Source of the DNA: Dugong dugon
Taxonomy: Eukaryota > Chordata > Mammalia > Sirenia > Dugongidae
Reading direction: 5' to 3'
Length of the DNA: 64,000 nt
Assembly (NCBI GenBank): GCA_030035585.1
Contig: CM057481.1
Span: 57,421,128-57,485,127 of the forward strand
Both the position numbers and the translations under genes were made by a program. Below are positions 43,562 through 58,400 of this stretch, one piece after another. Numbering within the stretch: the first letter of the stretch is position 1; every line of letters starts with the position of its first letter. The notes under the pieces were generated by a model that ran no database searches, was not told the origin of the DNA, and worked only from the letters and a program-made list of their open reading frames with translations.

Positions 43562-44453
43562 TTTTATTTTTTATTGTACTTCAGGTGAACGTTTACAGAA
43601 CAAATAGTTTCTCATGAAACAGTAGTACACATATTGTTTTATGACATTGGTTAACAACCCAAAGACATGTCAACCCTCTCCCTTCTCGATGTTTTTTTTG
43701 GTGAAAATATACATAGCCAATGATACACCATTTCAAAAATTTCTACATGCACAGTTCAGTGACATCGACTACGCTCTCCCAATTTGTGCTGCTATTCTCA
43801 CTTTAGATGAAGGTTTACAGAACAAAATAGTTTCTCATTAAACAGTTAGTACACGTGTTGCCCAATGACAATGGTTAACAACCTCACAACACATCAACAC
43901 TATCCTCCCTCAACCTTGGGTTCCTTATCACCAGCTTTCCTGTTCCCTTCTGCCTTCTAGCCCGTGTCCCTGGACTGCTGTGCCTCATTAGTCCCATTTG
44001 GTTTTATGGGGCTCTCCACTCCCTGGCTGAACGGTGAACCTTGGAAGTGACTTCACCACTGAGCTAAAAGGCTGTGTGGGGGCCATACTCTTGGGGTTTC
44101 TCCAGTCTCCTTTAGGCCAGTAAATCTGGTCTTTTTTTTGTGAGTTACAATTTTGTTCTACATCCTTCTCCAGCTCTGTCTAGAACCCTCTGTAAAATTT
44201 TGTTCTACATCCTTCTCCAGCTCTGTCTAGAATCCTCTGTTGTGATCCCGGTCAGAGCAGTCAGTGGTGGTAGCCTGGCACCATCTAGCTGTACTGGACT
44301 CAGTCTGGTGGAGGCCCTGGTAGCTGTGGTCCATTAGTCCTTTGGACTAATCTTTCCCTTGTATCCTGTTCTCTTCACTCTCCCTTGCTCCCGAAGGGCT
44401 GAGATGAGTGGAGTATCTTAGATGGCAGCTCACAAGCTTTTAAGACCCCAGAT
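43562..44453 (-). mobile_element. L1 LINE copy E, 3'UTR only
   Basis: ATTGTACTTCAGGTGAACGT to TTTTAAGACCCCAGA matches the 3'UTRs of copies C and D (TTGGTTTTATGGGGCTCTCC, CTGGTGGAGGCCCTGGTAGC). There is a local duplication at 44145-44235 (GTTCTACATCCTTCTCCAGC twice). It is 5'-truncated with no coding sequence. It lies between the AfroSINE and that SINE's right target repeat. Confidence 0.95.
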
Positions 44454-44479
44454 TTTTTTTTTTTTTTTTAATATCTAAT

Positions 44480-44660
44480 TAATTAATTATCATTCAGCAA
44501 ATACTTACTAGGCAGCAAGAGCATGCCAGGTCTGTCCCAGGATGGGGGATGCATTAATGAATGCATCAGGCATGGCTTGTGCCTTCATAGACCATCATAG
44601 TCTTTCAGGAGGCACCAGGCATCTCGATGAATCACACAAATGTATAATTGCAAATTGAGA
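44480..44660. other. Old repeat-like stretch
   Basis: ATTCAGCAAATACTTACTAG, GCATGCCAGGTCTGTCCCAG and CACAAATGTATAATTGCAAA have the flavour of a decayed mammal-wide repeat. Class unknown. Confidence 0.4.
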
Positions 44661-44664
44661 CATG

Positions 44665-45175
44665 TGTCTTAATCTAGGGGTGCTATAACAGAAATACCAC
44701 AGGTGGATGGCTTTAACAAAGAGAAATTTCTCTCTTACAGTCTAGGAGGTTAGAAGTCCGAATTCAGGGTGCCAGCTCCAGGGGAAGCCTTTCTCTCTCT
44801 GTCGGCTCTGGGGAAAGGTCCTTGTCATGAGTCTTCCCCGGTCTAGGAGCTTCTCAGTGCAGGGGTCCCAGGTCCAAAAGACACATTTCCTTCCTGGTTC
44901 TTCATTCTTGGTAGGAGGTCCCTTCTCTCTGCTTGCTTCTCTCTTTTACATCTTAAAAGAGATTGCCTCAAAATAGAACCTGATTTTGTAGATTGAGTCT
45001 TGCTCATTAACATAACTGCCTCTAATCCTGCATCATTAACATCATAGAGGGAGGATTTACAATGCATAGGAAAATCACATCAGATGACAAAATGGCGGAC
45101 AGTCATACAGTACTGAGAATCATGGCCTAGCCAAGTTGGCACACATTTTTGGAGGACACAATTCATTCCATAACA
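44665..45175 (-). mobile_element. Solo LTR, same family as 42443-42924
   Basis: Read in reverse it starts TGTTATGGAATGAATTGTGT and ends TAGATTAAGACA. Shared with the other LTR are AACTTGGCTAGG, ATCTGATGTGATTT, GCAATCTCTTTT-AGAT and CCTGGAGCTG. Flanks ACATG (44660-44664) and ACACG (45176-45180) are a 5-bp target duplication with one mismatch. Confidence 0.9.
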
Positions 45176-45225
45176 ACACGTTATGAAGGAAAATGGTGAG
45201 TTGTAATGAGATAGTTTAACTGATA

Positions 45226-45448
45226 AGGCTTTGGCAGCTTTTTCTATAAAGGGCCAGATGGTAAATATTCTAGACTTTGTAGGACTTAAGGTCTCTGTTG
45301 TGACTACTCATATCTGTCACTGTCATGTGAAAGCAGCCATGGATAATACGTAAACCAATGGGCATGACTGTGTTCCAACAAAACTTTATTTACAGAATAG
45401 GCAGTGAGTTGGCTATTGGCCCACGGGCCATAGTTTGTCAACCCTTGG
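45226..45448. mobile_element. hAT-type MITE
   Basis: TTTCTATAAAGGGCCAGATG, GTGAAAGCAGCCATGGATAA, AACAAAACTTTATTTACAGA and GGGCCATAGTTTGTCAACCC form a near full-length copy of a familiar Charlie-group MITE. The ends are weakly inverted. Confidence 0.75.
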
Positions 45449-46536
45449 TTTAGGGAGTTAGACAAGATTTCCTGGAGGAAGTTATTTATTGAAAAGATAA
45501 TATATGCCTTTACTACAGAATTCAAAGTATACATAGATTTATAGTGAATATTAAATCTTTTGTACCCATGTTCCCTTCCGCAGAGGTAAGTCCTCTTGCC
45601 AGTTTCAGGTGCAATGGTCCATGTATATAATTTGTATCGATCTTATAAGCCACACCTGTAAATATGAGTAAACATTTTAAAAGGCTGCTTTATTCGGTAA
45701 ACTGAGATAAGCAAATTTTGTGTTATAAACAACTGGTGCAGCTGCTTATGGCCCTGGTACTGTTCAATGATGAGAAGAGGCTAGGGAAGTCTACTCATGT
45801 TTCTTCTCACTCCAGCAATAAATGGGACACAGTCTTCCAGTTCTTAATATGGATGAGGATTTGTGGAAATGAGTATCTGCTCCTGAGACATTCTGATAAT
45901 AAAAATGTTATCCGCGTGAGGAGAAGGAGAGCCTCTGGAATCGCCATAAAATTGCTTAGAAAAATGAAGTTTACCATCTGGAGCCTCTTATGCTGCTTTC
46001 ATTTTTGTAATTTTAGAGAATGAACTATAGTAAAGCTTCTGATTCTCAAGTATACTAGTGTGTATGGATCTGCTGAAAGTGTACAAAACTTGGACGTGAG
46101 AGCCCCTGGGTGAAGTTTTCAGTCTGTATTTCCTGTCATAGAATCACATGATGATTTAATCCGTGGGCTGCTTTGCATTTTCTTAGTTGGGAAGTAAGAA
46201 AGCATACTCAGAATTCCTTTCTTCCTTTTCTGTTTGGAAATAGACCAGCTCTGCATCCTCTTTTTGTATCATCCAGATGTGTGTGCTGGGCTCGTAGGAA
46301 GGGCATTTGGGCTACTAGGGTGTTTCTGGTGAGAGTCAGGCTGCTCAAAAGTTTTTACTTAATGAAGTAAACGTCTTAGTATCTTTGCACTGGGAGGCCA
46401 TTGAATGCTTTCCCTTAGCTTGTGAGGTTAGGAAGTTTTTCTGTGGGATTCTCAGCGCTCATCTAGGAGGGCATCAGGCTGCTGTTACCTCCTCCGGACT
46501 CGGAAGGAGTTTATCCCTCTTTCTCAGATACACTGC
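45449..46536. other. Stretch without recognised gene
   Basis: A 101-codon open frame at 45718-46023 has no recognisable similarity, and no splice or promoter context is evident. The rest is unique-looking. Confidence 0.45.
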
Positions 46537-46890
46537 TTGTTATTGTTGTTAGCTGCTGTTGAGTCGGCCTCTGACTCATAGTGACCGCATGCACAACTGA
46601 ACAAAACGCTGCCTGGTCCTGTGCCATCCCCATAATCAATCGATTGGGAATCGGACCATTGTGATCTGTAGGGTTTACAGTGGCTGCTTTTTGGATGTAG
46701 ATTGCCAGACCTTTCTTCCTAGTCTTTCTTAGTTTGGAAGTTCTGCTGAAACCTGTTAAGCATCATAGCAACACCCAAACCTCCACTAACAGATGGTTGG
46801 TTTCTGCGCATGAAGTGCATTGGCTGGGAATCGAACCTGGGTTTCCTGCAGGGAAAGCTAGAGTTCTACCCCTGAACTGCCAGTGTCCCC
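46537..46890 (-). mobile_element. SINE with tRNA-Gly-like head and RTE-like body
   Basis: The reverse strand starts GGGGACACTGGCAGTTCAGG, then TAGAACTCTAGCTTTCCCTG and a good B box GGTTCGATTCCCAGCCAATG, as in tRNA-Gly. The body has GGTTTCAGCAGAACTTCCAA and AGGAAGAAAGGTCTGGCAAT. The tail ends CAGCAGCTAACAACAATAAC, without poly-A. Confidence 0.92.
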
Positions 46891-47055
46891 ATATATAGGC
46901 AAAAAACTTTTCCTTAAAGGGCCAGAGAGTGGATATCTTAGGCTTGTGGCCATATGGTGTCTGTTGTGACTGTTCATCTCTGCTGTTATAGTGTGAAAGT
47001 AGACATAGACAATACATAAATGAATGAGACTATATTCCAATACAATTTGCTGATA
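46891..47055. mobile_element. hAT-type MITE, partial
   Basis: Same family as 45226-45448: TTCCTTAAAGGGCCAGAGAG, GTGGCCATATGGTGTCTGTT, GTGAAAGTAGACATAGACAA. It is cut at about 47055, losing the right end. Confidence 0.72.
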
Positions 47056-47112
47056 TAGAGCTTTGTATTATATGTCAGTTCACAAGAGTTAAGACTTAGT
47101 ATTCTAGACTGG

Positions 47113-47322
47113 AGTACCTGGGTGGTATTCAAAGCTAGAGTCAATGTGCCCAACTATTAATTGAAAGCTTGGAGGCTCAAGTCTATCAGAGGCACCTCAG
47201 AAGAAAGGCCTGGCAGTCTACTTACAAAAAATCAGCCTTTGAAAGCCCTATAGAGTGCGGTTCTACTCTGACACACCTGGGGCCGCAATGAGTCAGAATC
47301 GATTCAGTGGCAACTGGTTATT
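47113..47322 (+). mobile_element. AfroSINE, second type
   Basis: GAGTACCTGGGTGGTATTCA head, ATTGAAAGCTTGGAGGCTCA, AGAAGAAAGGCCTGGCAGTC, ACTCTGACACACCTGGGGCC and tail GAATCGATTCAGTGGCAACT. Confidence 0.92.
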
Positions 47323-47509
47323 TTAGGTTGGAGATGGCAGGTAGGTTTCACCTTGTGTTGCAAGTTGATGGTGTCTTTGTGGAGTGCTGTGTGATGAGGA
47401 TTCTGAGATTGAGGCCGTTCTTTGGGGAAAAGGAGGTGCTAGATCAGTGACGTCTGTCATAGGTTGCGATTAGGAGAGTACTAGCTCAAGTGCCATGTAT
47501 CTTTCATTC

Positions 47510-47620
47510 TTGTTGCCAGGAGTGCCTTGAGAGTAAGGACTTTGCCATTTGTGTTTGTATATTAGGCACTTAGCACAGTATAGAAGAGTTCAATAAAAGT
47601 ATATTGAATGAATGAACCTT
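47510..47620 (+). mobile_element. L2 LINE 3' end
   Basis: GAGAGTAAGGACTTTGCCAT, TTAGGCACTTAGCACAGTAT and CAATAAAAGTATATTGAATG match the L2 3' end in sense order. Confidence 0.7.
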
Positions 47621-48784
47621 TAGCCTGTTGCCTTCCTATAAAACCTCATTTAAACCATTTCTATTGCATAGTAGGTGCTTACTAAATGCTATTAGCATTG
47701 ATATAAATATCTTTTATATTTTAATGGTTACCAAAGGAAGAAATTTATTGTATTCTATGTTTAATGTCCTTAACCATCGGTATCTTTCTACCTAACAGAT
47801 CTACCAACTCTACAATTTAAATTATGTTTTTTCAGTTCTATCCATAATGTGTTTGTGACTAAGGCTTTATATTTCTTACAAATAATGTAAACAACTGAGA
47901 GCAGTTAGAATTTATTTTAACATTTCTTTTAAAATATGGAGACTGGATAATTAGGAACGATTCTTCATGTGTGCTTTATAAAATTGGTTTTATTCCTTTC
48001 TAGTAATCAAAGTGTAGTACCTTATATACTTATAATACATACCTCTGAATCCCTGAATCCTACACCTCCCCTTTTTTACAAGCAAAATCATAGCTGTACC
48101 ACAAAATTTATCTTTTCAGTTTCTAGGGTTGCAAGATGAAAAGGTGTCGGGTGGCAGAATAAGAGTGTTGTAATCCCCATGAAGTTGACCTTCCTAGCAC
48201 ACGATGTTGTCTGTTCTTGCCAATGCTTAACTCGATATGGGGTTCAGCACCTCTTCAGTATTTGGTAGAAAGAACTCTTTTACACCAAAGCATTAGGGAG
48301 TAGATTCTGCTGAAGGTTACAGTGGGGAATTGTGAAAGGATATCACACCCTACAACAGCCTACCTCAAACATTCTCATCAGATGTATCTCTTCTCCCCTG
48401 CAGCCTTTTACCATGCACTGAACAGCTTCTCCCACATTATATGGGGCATTTTAACTCTGTACCCAGATTGAGTATCACTCAGCAAAATGCTGATTCCTTT
48501 CTCTAAGATGAATTTTATTGACTGTGATTTACTTAAACCTGCCTTGCTGGGTGTCTCATTCATTCAACCCAAAAAGGCTGTCAAAATGTTTCTTCCAAAT
48601 GCATGTAGCACTCTTCCTGAGAGAATTTGGGAATAGATTTACTTTTCTCCATCTTGTACATTCATGCATACATTCATTCAGTAAAAAATGGGATTGAATA
48701 TCCACTTATGTATCACTCAGTGTTGTAAGTGCTGGGGATTCAGCAGTGTATGAAGTAAGTGTGTATCCTATGGAGCTGGTGGTG
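47621..48784. other. Stretch without recognised gene
   Basis: No exon or RNA gene seen. 48660-48780 (CATACATTCATTCAGTAAAA, AAGTGCTGGGGATTCAGCAG) resembles a decayed mammal-wide repeat. Confidence 0.45.
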
Positions 48785-48792
48785 TAGCTCTA

Positions 48793-49199
48793 CTTTGTTG
48801 CTATTGTTAGCTGCTTTTGAGTTGGCCCTCACCTCATGACAATCCTATGCACAATAGAACAAAATGCTGCCAAATCCTACATCATCCCCATAATCTGTTG
48901 TGGATCAGACTGTTGTGATCAGTAGGGTTTTCACTGGTTGGCTTTCAGAATAGATCACCAAGCCTTAAATTATATTTAAATGTGGTTTTGTGGGAATGCA
49001 ACAGGCTAAATATCCATTCATTTGATTAGCTAGTCTGTCTTAGTCTGGAAGCTTCGCTGAAACCTGTTCAGCATCATAGCAGCACACAAGCCTCCACTGA
49101 CAGATGGGTGGTGGCTGCGCATGAGGTGCATTGCCAAGGAATCGGACCCTGGTCTCCTTCATGGAAGGTGAAAATTCTACCACTGCACCACTGCCTTTC
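48793..49199 (-). mobile_element. SINE with tRNA-Gly-like head and RTE-like body
   Basis: Reverse-strand head GGCAGTGGTGCAGTGGTAGA, then AATTTTCACCTTCCATGAAG and GGTCCGATTCCTTGGCAATG, very close to tRNA-Gly. The body has GTTTCAGCGAAGCTTCCAGA. TAGCTCTA at 48785-48792 and 49200-49207 is an 8-bp duplication. About 60 bp of unrelated AT-rich sequence (about 48966-49029) is inserted in the body. Confidence 0.92.
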
Positions 49200-49207
49200 T
49201 AGCTCTA

Positions 49208-51221
49208 TAAATAGTACTATTACCAGCCAGAAGGTATGGAAAGTATTATTTCCTGCTGTTATCAGTTGGGGCCCAGTAAGGAATATAGAAACTGCACTAG
49301 TTATTTTAACTGAGATAATTTAACATAGAGAATTGGTTAAAGAGGTGTTGGAAGACTGACAGGGCCAAAGGAAATGATGAGTAAAACAGGCATTGTAACT
49401 GCAAGAAGCAGCCGACCACTTCTGGAATAAAGGGAAGTGGTTGGGGCTTTCCAAGGACCTAGAAACTTGGAGGAGGGGTCCTGCAGAGCTGGGACCCAGA
49501 GCATTCAGGAGGGGAGGCTGCCTGGCTGGTGTTCATGCCTCTGAGACTGGCCTGGGGCTGTTGGCTGAAGCTGCAAACTGGAAGTAACTGCTCTTGGAAC
49601 CACCTGCTATTGCCAGGGTGAAGAGCTGTGGCAGGGGTTATGATGAAGGAAGTCAGACACGCAGAAAGGAGCAAGTACCTTCTCCATCTGCCAGCCTCCT
49701 ACTCTCTTCCCCGGTGCCCTGTGTTGACAGAACCTAATGGGAAACTGGTAGAGGAGAAAATAATGTGCAGAGTCTCAGCCCCACAAAGCTGTGAGCACCT
49801 AGAAGGGAGGATTTGGAGCTGAGAGAAAATATCTCAATAACTGGCATGTCACTGATAAGGGCCCAAGTTCAGACCCTCTTCATCTTTCCCTTGATGTACT
49901 GCATCAAATCCCTAAGAGGTCTTACAGGTCAAATGACATGATACATGTGAAGTATCTGAATAAGCAAAAGCACTTTAACCCAAAGGTGAAACGGCACCTA
50001 TTTTGTTCTGTCTGGTTAGTTGTGTTCTTGTCTTTTTTGCAGTCTGTGGCGTTTCCCAAAGGAGCACCTGGTTCCATGGATTTAAACAGATGCCAAGTAA
50101 AAGTTGGTTTGGGGAAAACTGTGTAAAATAGATTTTTAAAAAAATGATTGGACTTCACGGAACCTTTAATAAGAGTATTGAGAATCTCTTTGAGTGAAAT
50201 AAATTTGTGTATTTCCAAAATATTTATTTGACCATGAACCTTCCCTTTTTTTTCCTGTAGCATCTCTCCAATTTCCAGTCCACTAATTTGTTTTCCAGTT
50301 GTATTCCCTCTGCTTTTAACCCATCTTATCTTTTTTTATTCCAGTGAGCAATTTTAAATTTCCAAATTTTTTTTGATGTAATATCTTCTCACTTCTCTCT
50401 GATGATATTAATTATACTTTAAAAAAATCCTGTGCTGTCTCTTCCATGAGCTGTTTTTCCTTAGGTGTTAGGTCTTTTGTATGTTAATGGTTGGTGCTTC
50501 TGCTTCATGGTGTTGGTGGACCTTCACTGTTTAGTCATTCTTCCTCTTTGTGCTATTGCGTTTATCCTACCCTTCAGATTCTCTGTTACTTTGTATCCTG
50601 TTGCTGTGCTTATAGCATCCTCCCATCAGTGACTGGGAGAGGCACCCAGTATGTAGTCAGTGGTGTGTACCAGTATCTGGTCTTTCAGGCTGTTCATATT
50701 TCCTAGGTATTAGTAGCCACCTGGGGCACTGTCTTCTCTCTTGGGCCCATTTGTTCCATACTTAAACTGTTTTTGTCTAGGAGCATACACTCTGCTACCT
50801 GAAGTTGCTTGCCCTGATGCTTGTCCCTGGCCCTTCCTCTACTCCCTTTATATCCAGCCTGTAAGCTTGGATTATAACCAGAGCTACTCTCCCATTTTGT
50901 GTAATCTTGTTCTGTGCTCATTTTGGAGGTGGAGGCCTACATCAGTGTAGTCTTATCTGCCTGCCATTCTTCAGGGATTCCTCTAAATTTCTGATCTACT
51001 AAGGGCACTGCCTTCTTTTTTTACCCTCCCAGTGCTGCTAAGAATTGTCTGGGCTACACATCTATGTCTAATCCTACTTTCTTCCTTTGTCTGACCCCAC
51101 TGTGCTTAGCACTGTGTCTTACCCTGTAGAGTAGGTGTTGCTTTGTCTTCAGTGGATTGTTTTCAGGAGAGGAGTTGTTCATAAGGCATCAGATCACTTT
51201 CACAGCCATTAGTGTGGCAGT
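49208..51221. other. Long stretch without recognised gene
   Basis: 49260-49860 is a GC-richer block with old-repeat flavour (AGAAGGGAGGATTTGGAGCT), class unknown. 50400-51120 is pyrimidine-rich and may be an old LINE 3' region. Open frames of 60-113 codons show no similarity, and no exon is evident. Confidence 0.4.
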
Positions 51222-51232
51222 TAGTGTGGCAG

Positions 51233-51384
51233 GGAAACCCTGGTGGCATAGTGGTTAAGTGCTATGGCTGCTAACCAAAGAGTCGGCAGTTTGAATCCAC
51301 CAAACGCTCCTTGGAAAATCTGTGGGGCAGTTTTTCTCTGTCCTGTAGGCTATGAGTTGGAATCGGTTCCGGCTTTCTTTGGGC
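51233..51384 (+). mobile_element. AfroSINE with perfect target duplication
   Basis: GAAACCCTGGTGGCATAGTG head, TGGCTGCTAACCAAAGAGTC, GGGGCAGTTTTTCTCTGTCC, tail GGAATCGGTTCCGGCTTTC. TAGTGTGGCAG at 51222-51232 and 51385-51395 is a perfect 11-bp duplication. Confidence 0.94.
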
Positions 51385-51684
51385 TAGTGTGGCAGTACTT
51401 CCTTGTGGTATTTCCCGGTCATGGGAAGATGAGTAAGCTGTAAGTCTGGTGCCTCAAAGGCAGAAGCCCTCATCTGTAGAGATCAGTTTTGAGGCGACTG
51501 CCCCCCTCTAGCGGCAAAGGAGGAACCAAGAGAAGAGAGTGAGGACCAGCAGGGGACAGTTGTTTAGGCTCTCCTTGGATAGCCATTTGGGTGCTGGTAG
51601 TGTCTGGCTAGGTGGAAAGTAATGGAACCATATCCCCATTGTTGTGGCGTTTCTTCCTTTCCTGGGGTTGCTGTTTTTTCTTGT

Positions 51685-51738
51685 TTTAAATTGTGGTAAA
51701 AAATATTTATCATAAAATTTGCCATTTTAAACATTTTT
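51685..51738 (-). mobile_element. Old L1 3'UTR, left part, split by copy D
   Basis: TTGTGGTAAAAAATATTTAT then CATAAAATTTGCCATTTTAA is the characteristic terminal part of old L1M elements in reverse. It continues at 60028. Confidence 0.85.
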
Positions 51739-52904
51739 TTTTTCTTTTTTCTTTTTTATTGTACTTCAGGTAAAGGTTTACAGAACAAATAGTTTCTCAT
51801 GAAACAGTAGTACACATATTGTTTTATGACATTGGTTGACAACCATGTTGTCAACCCTCTCCCTTCTCGACTTTTTTTTTTTGGTGAAAATATACATAGC
51901 CAAAGATACACTATTTCAAAAATTTCTAAGTTCAGTGACATCGACTATGCTCTTCAGTTGTGCTGCTATTCTCACTTTAGATGAAGGTTTACAGAACAAA
52001 ATAGTTTCTCATTAAATAGTTAGTACACATGTTGCTCTATGACAATTGTTAACAACCTCACAACACATCAACACTATCCTTACTCAATCTTGGGTTCCCT
52101 ATCACCAGCTTTCCTGTCCCCTTCTGCCTTCTAGTCCTTCTCCCTGGACTGCTGTGCCTCATTAGTCCCATTTGGTTTTATGGGGCTGTCCACTCCCCAG
52201 CTGAACGGTGAACCTCAGAAGTGACTTGAACACTGAGCTAAAAGGGTGTGTGGGGGCCATACTCTTGGGGTTTCTCCAGTCTCCTTTAGGCCAGTAAATC
52301 TGGTCTTTTTTTTTTTTGTGAGTTAGAATTTTGTTCTACATCCTTCTCCAGCTCTGTCCAGAACCCTCTGTTGTGATCCTGGTCAGAGCAGTCAGTGGTG
52401 GTAGCCTGGCACCATCTAGCTGTACTGGACTCAGTCTGGTGGAGGCCTTGGTAGCTGTGGTCCATTAGTCCTTCGGACTAATCTTTTCCTTATATCCTGT
52501 TCTCTTCATTCTCCCTCGCTCCTGAAGGAGTGAGACCAGTGGAGGATCTTAGATGGCCACTCACAGGCTTTTAAGATCCCAGACACTACTCACTGAGGTA
52601 GAATGTAGAGCATTGTCTTTATAAGCTGTGTTATGCCAATTGAGCTAGACGTTCCCTGAGACCGTGGTCCCCAGAGCCCTCCACCCAGCAATTCAGTCCC
52701 TCAGGGAGTTTGGATGTATCTGTGGGGCTTCCATGACCTTTCCTTGTACAAGTTGTGCTAGTTTCCCCTGTATTGTGTACTGCCTCACCCTTCACCCAAG
52801 ATACCACTTATCTATTGCCTGTTTAGTATTTCCCCCCCACCCCTCTCATCCCTGGTAACCAACAAAGATTGTTACATTTTGTGTGTGAACTTTTTCATGG
52901 GTTT

Positions 52905-56711
<3,807 letters not shown>

Positions 56712-57099
56712 TTTGTAATGCTTTTTCTTTGTTGTGGTGACATTTTCTTTGTTCTTACTCTCCTGTACTGAGTTACTTTTGTTTGTGGATTTTTTTTTCA
56801 TTTCTTTTGTTTTTGTAGGTTTTGTTTTCGCTGAGACTTTATGTTTTTCCTCTTTATTTTTATGAGTATGTTTATTAACTTTCTTTGTGGTTACAATGAA
56901 ATTTTCCCTTATCTTTCTATGTTTGAAGCAGTCTATTAGTACTTGGTATCACCTTGCCTTCCTCTCCATTAGAAGCTTTTATACCTACAGCATTTATTAC
57001 CTCTTTTATTGTTTTGATGTTGTTGTCATTTACTGATTAACTGCTCTGATTCCCTGTTGTATTTCTTTTGGTTTTAGATAGTCCTTGAGAGTTCATTTC

Positions 57100-58168
57100 C
57101 TAGATTGCTATCTGGCTTGTACGATCCTGCATCCTAGCTTCTGCCTGTGAGCTGAAGTTGTTTGTTCTCAGATCGAAGAACTCCCTTTAATAATTCTTGT
57201 AAGTTTGGTTTGATTTTTACATATTCCCTTATTTTCTGTTTATCTGGAAATGTCCTAATTTCACCATCATATTTGAACGAGAGTTTTGCAGGATATATTG
57301 TTCTTTGCTGGTGTTTTTTTCTTTCAAGGTTTTATATATGTCATCCCCTTGCTTTCTTGCCCGCATGGTGTCTGCCAAATAATCTGAGTTTAGACTTATT
57401 GTTTCTCCTCTGTATGTGACTTCTTGTTTTTCACGAGCTGCTCTCAGGATTCTTTGTTTGTCTGGTTTTGGTGAGTGTGATTATGATATGCGTTGGTGAT
57501 TTTCTTTTGGGGTCTATCCTATATGGGGTTCGTTGAGCTTCTTGGATGGCCAGCTTTTCATCTTTCATGATATTGGGGAAGTTTTCTGTCAGCAGTTCTT
57601 CAGTCATCATCTCTGTGTTTTCTGTTTTCTCCCCCTGTTCTGGAACTCCAGTCACTTGAAAATTTTCACTTTTAGTGTATCCTGCATAACTCTCAGGGTC
57701 TCTTCATTTCTCTTTGTTCTTTTTTCTGAGTTTTTCTCAAACAGAGTTGTATCCAAGTGTTTGTCTTCAATTCCACTGCTCCTGTCTCCCACCGTTTCAA
57801 ATCTTCTCCTCAGCCCTTCTATGACACCGTCCATTTATGGAATCTTGTTGTTTATCTTTTGGATTTCTAATTGTTGTTTTTGTATAATTTCTAGTTGTGA
57901 ATTTATTTTGGCATTTTGTTCCTCCATTATATTCCTGAATTCTTCCAATTTTTTGTCTGTATTTTCCATGAATTTTTTTATTTTCGTGTGCCTTTTGCTT
58001 CAACTCTTGGAGAATTCTGAGTGTTAGAGATTTGAATTCCCTGTCAGGTAGTGCTAGTGCTTTTTCTTCCCCTGGAAAGTCATCTGGTGTTTTATTTCGG
58101 ACACCTACTGGGACCATCCTGTCCTGTTTTTGTAAATGTTTTGATATTGTCCTCTGTCTTTGGGGCAT
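57100..58168 (-). pseudogene. L1 ORF1 (RNA-binding chaperone), frameshifted, copy D
   Basis: The start MPQRQRTISKHLQKQDRMVP is at 58168. The N-terminal 123 codons are open, followed by a degraded coiled-coil part and then EDKHLDTTLFEKNSEKRTK near 57770. The C-terminal RNA-binding part (57655-57431) keeps NIMKDEKLAIQEAQRTPYR and DPKRKSPTHIIITLTK before the frame is lost. The homologous stop is at 57100-57102. More decayed than ORF1 of copies A and B. Confidence 0.9.
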
Positions 58169-58400
58169 TCGGTAGTTATTTGTCTCGTTTATTGATTGTA
58201 GATTTTCTTTATTTCATCCTTTTTTTTTTATTTGGCTATGTCTAAGTAGGCGGGGTGTGTGTTCTTTGTTGTTTGCTCGTCTGTGGGCACGATACTTTTC
58301 GCCTCCTTCTCCAATTGGCAGGGTCAGTTGCTCAGATATGGTACAGCATGGCAGGTCTAGCTGAAGAGGAGTTACTGGGACGGGTTGTTTGTGGCACTTA

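Noticed and set aside
45718-46023. 101-codon open frame in unique sequence
   Set aside because: No family resemblance, and no splice sites or promoter evident. A frame of this length is expected by chance in 64 kb.
49100-49199. tRNA-Gly gene on the minus strand
   Set aside because: The match is good, but it runs into the SINE body and the family recurs twice with target duplications, so it is a retroposon.
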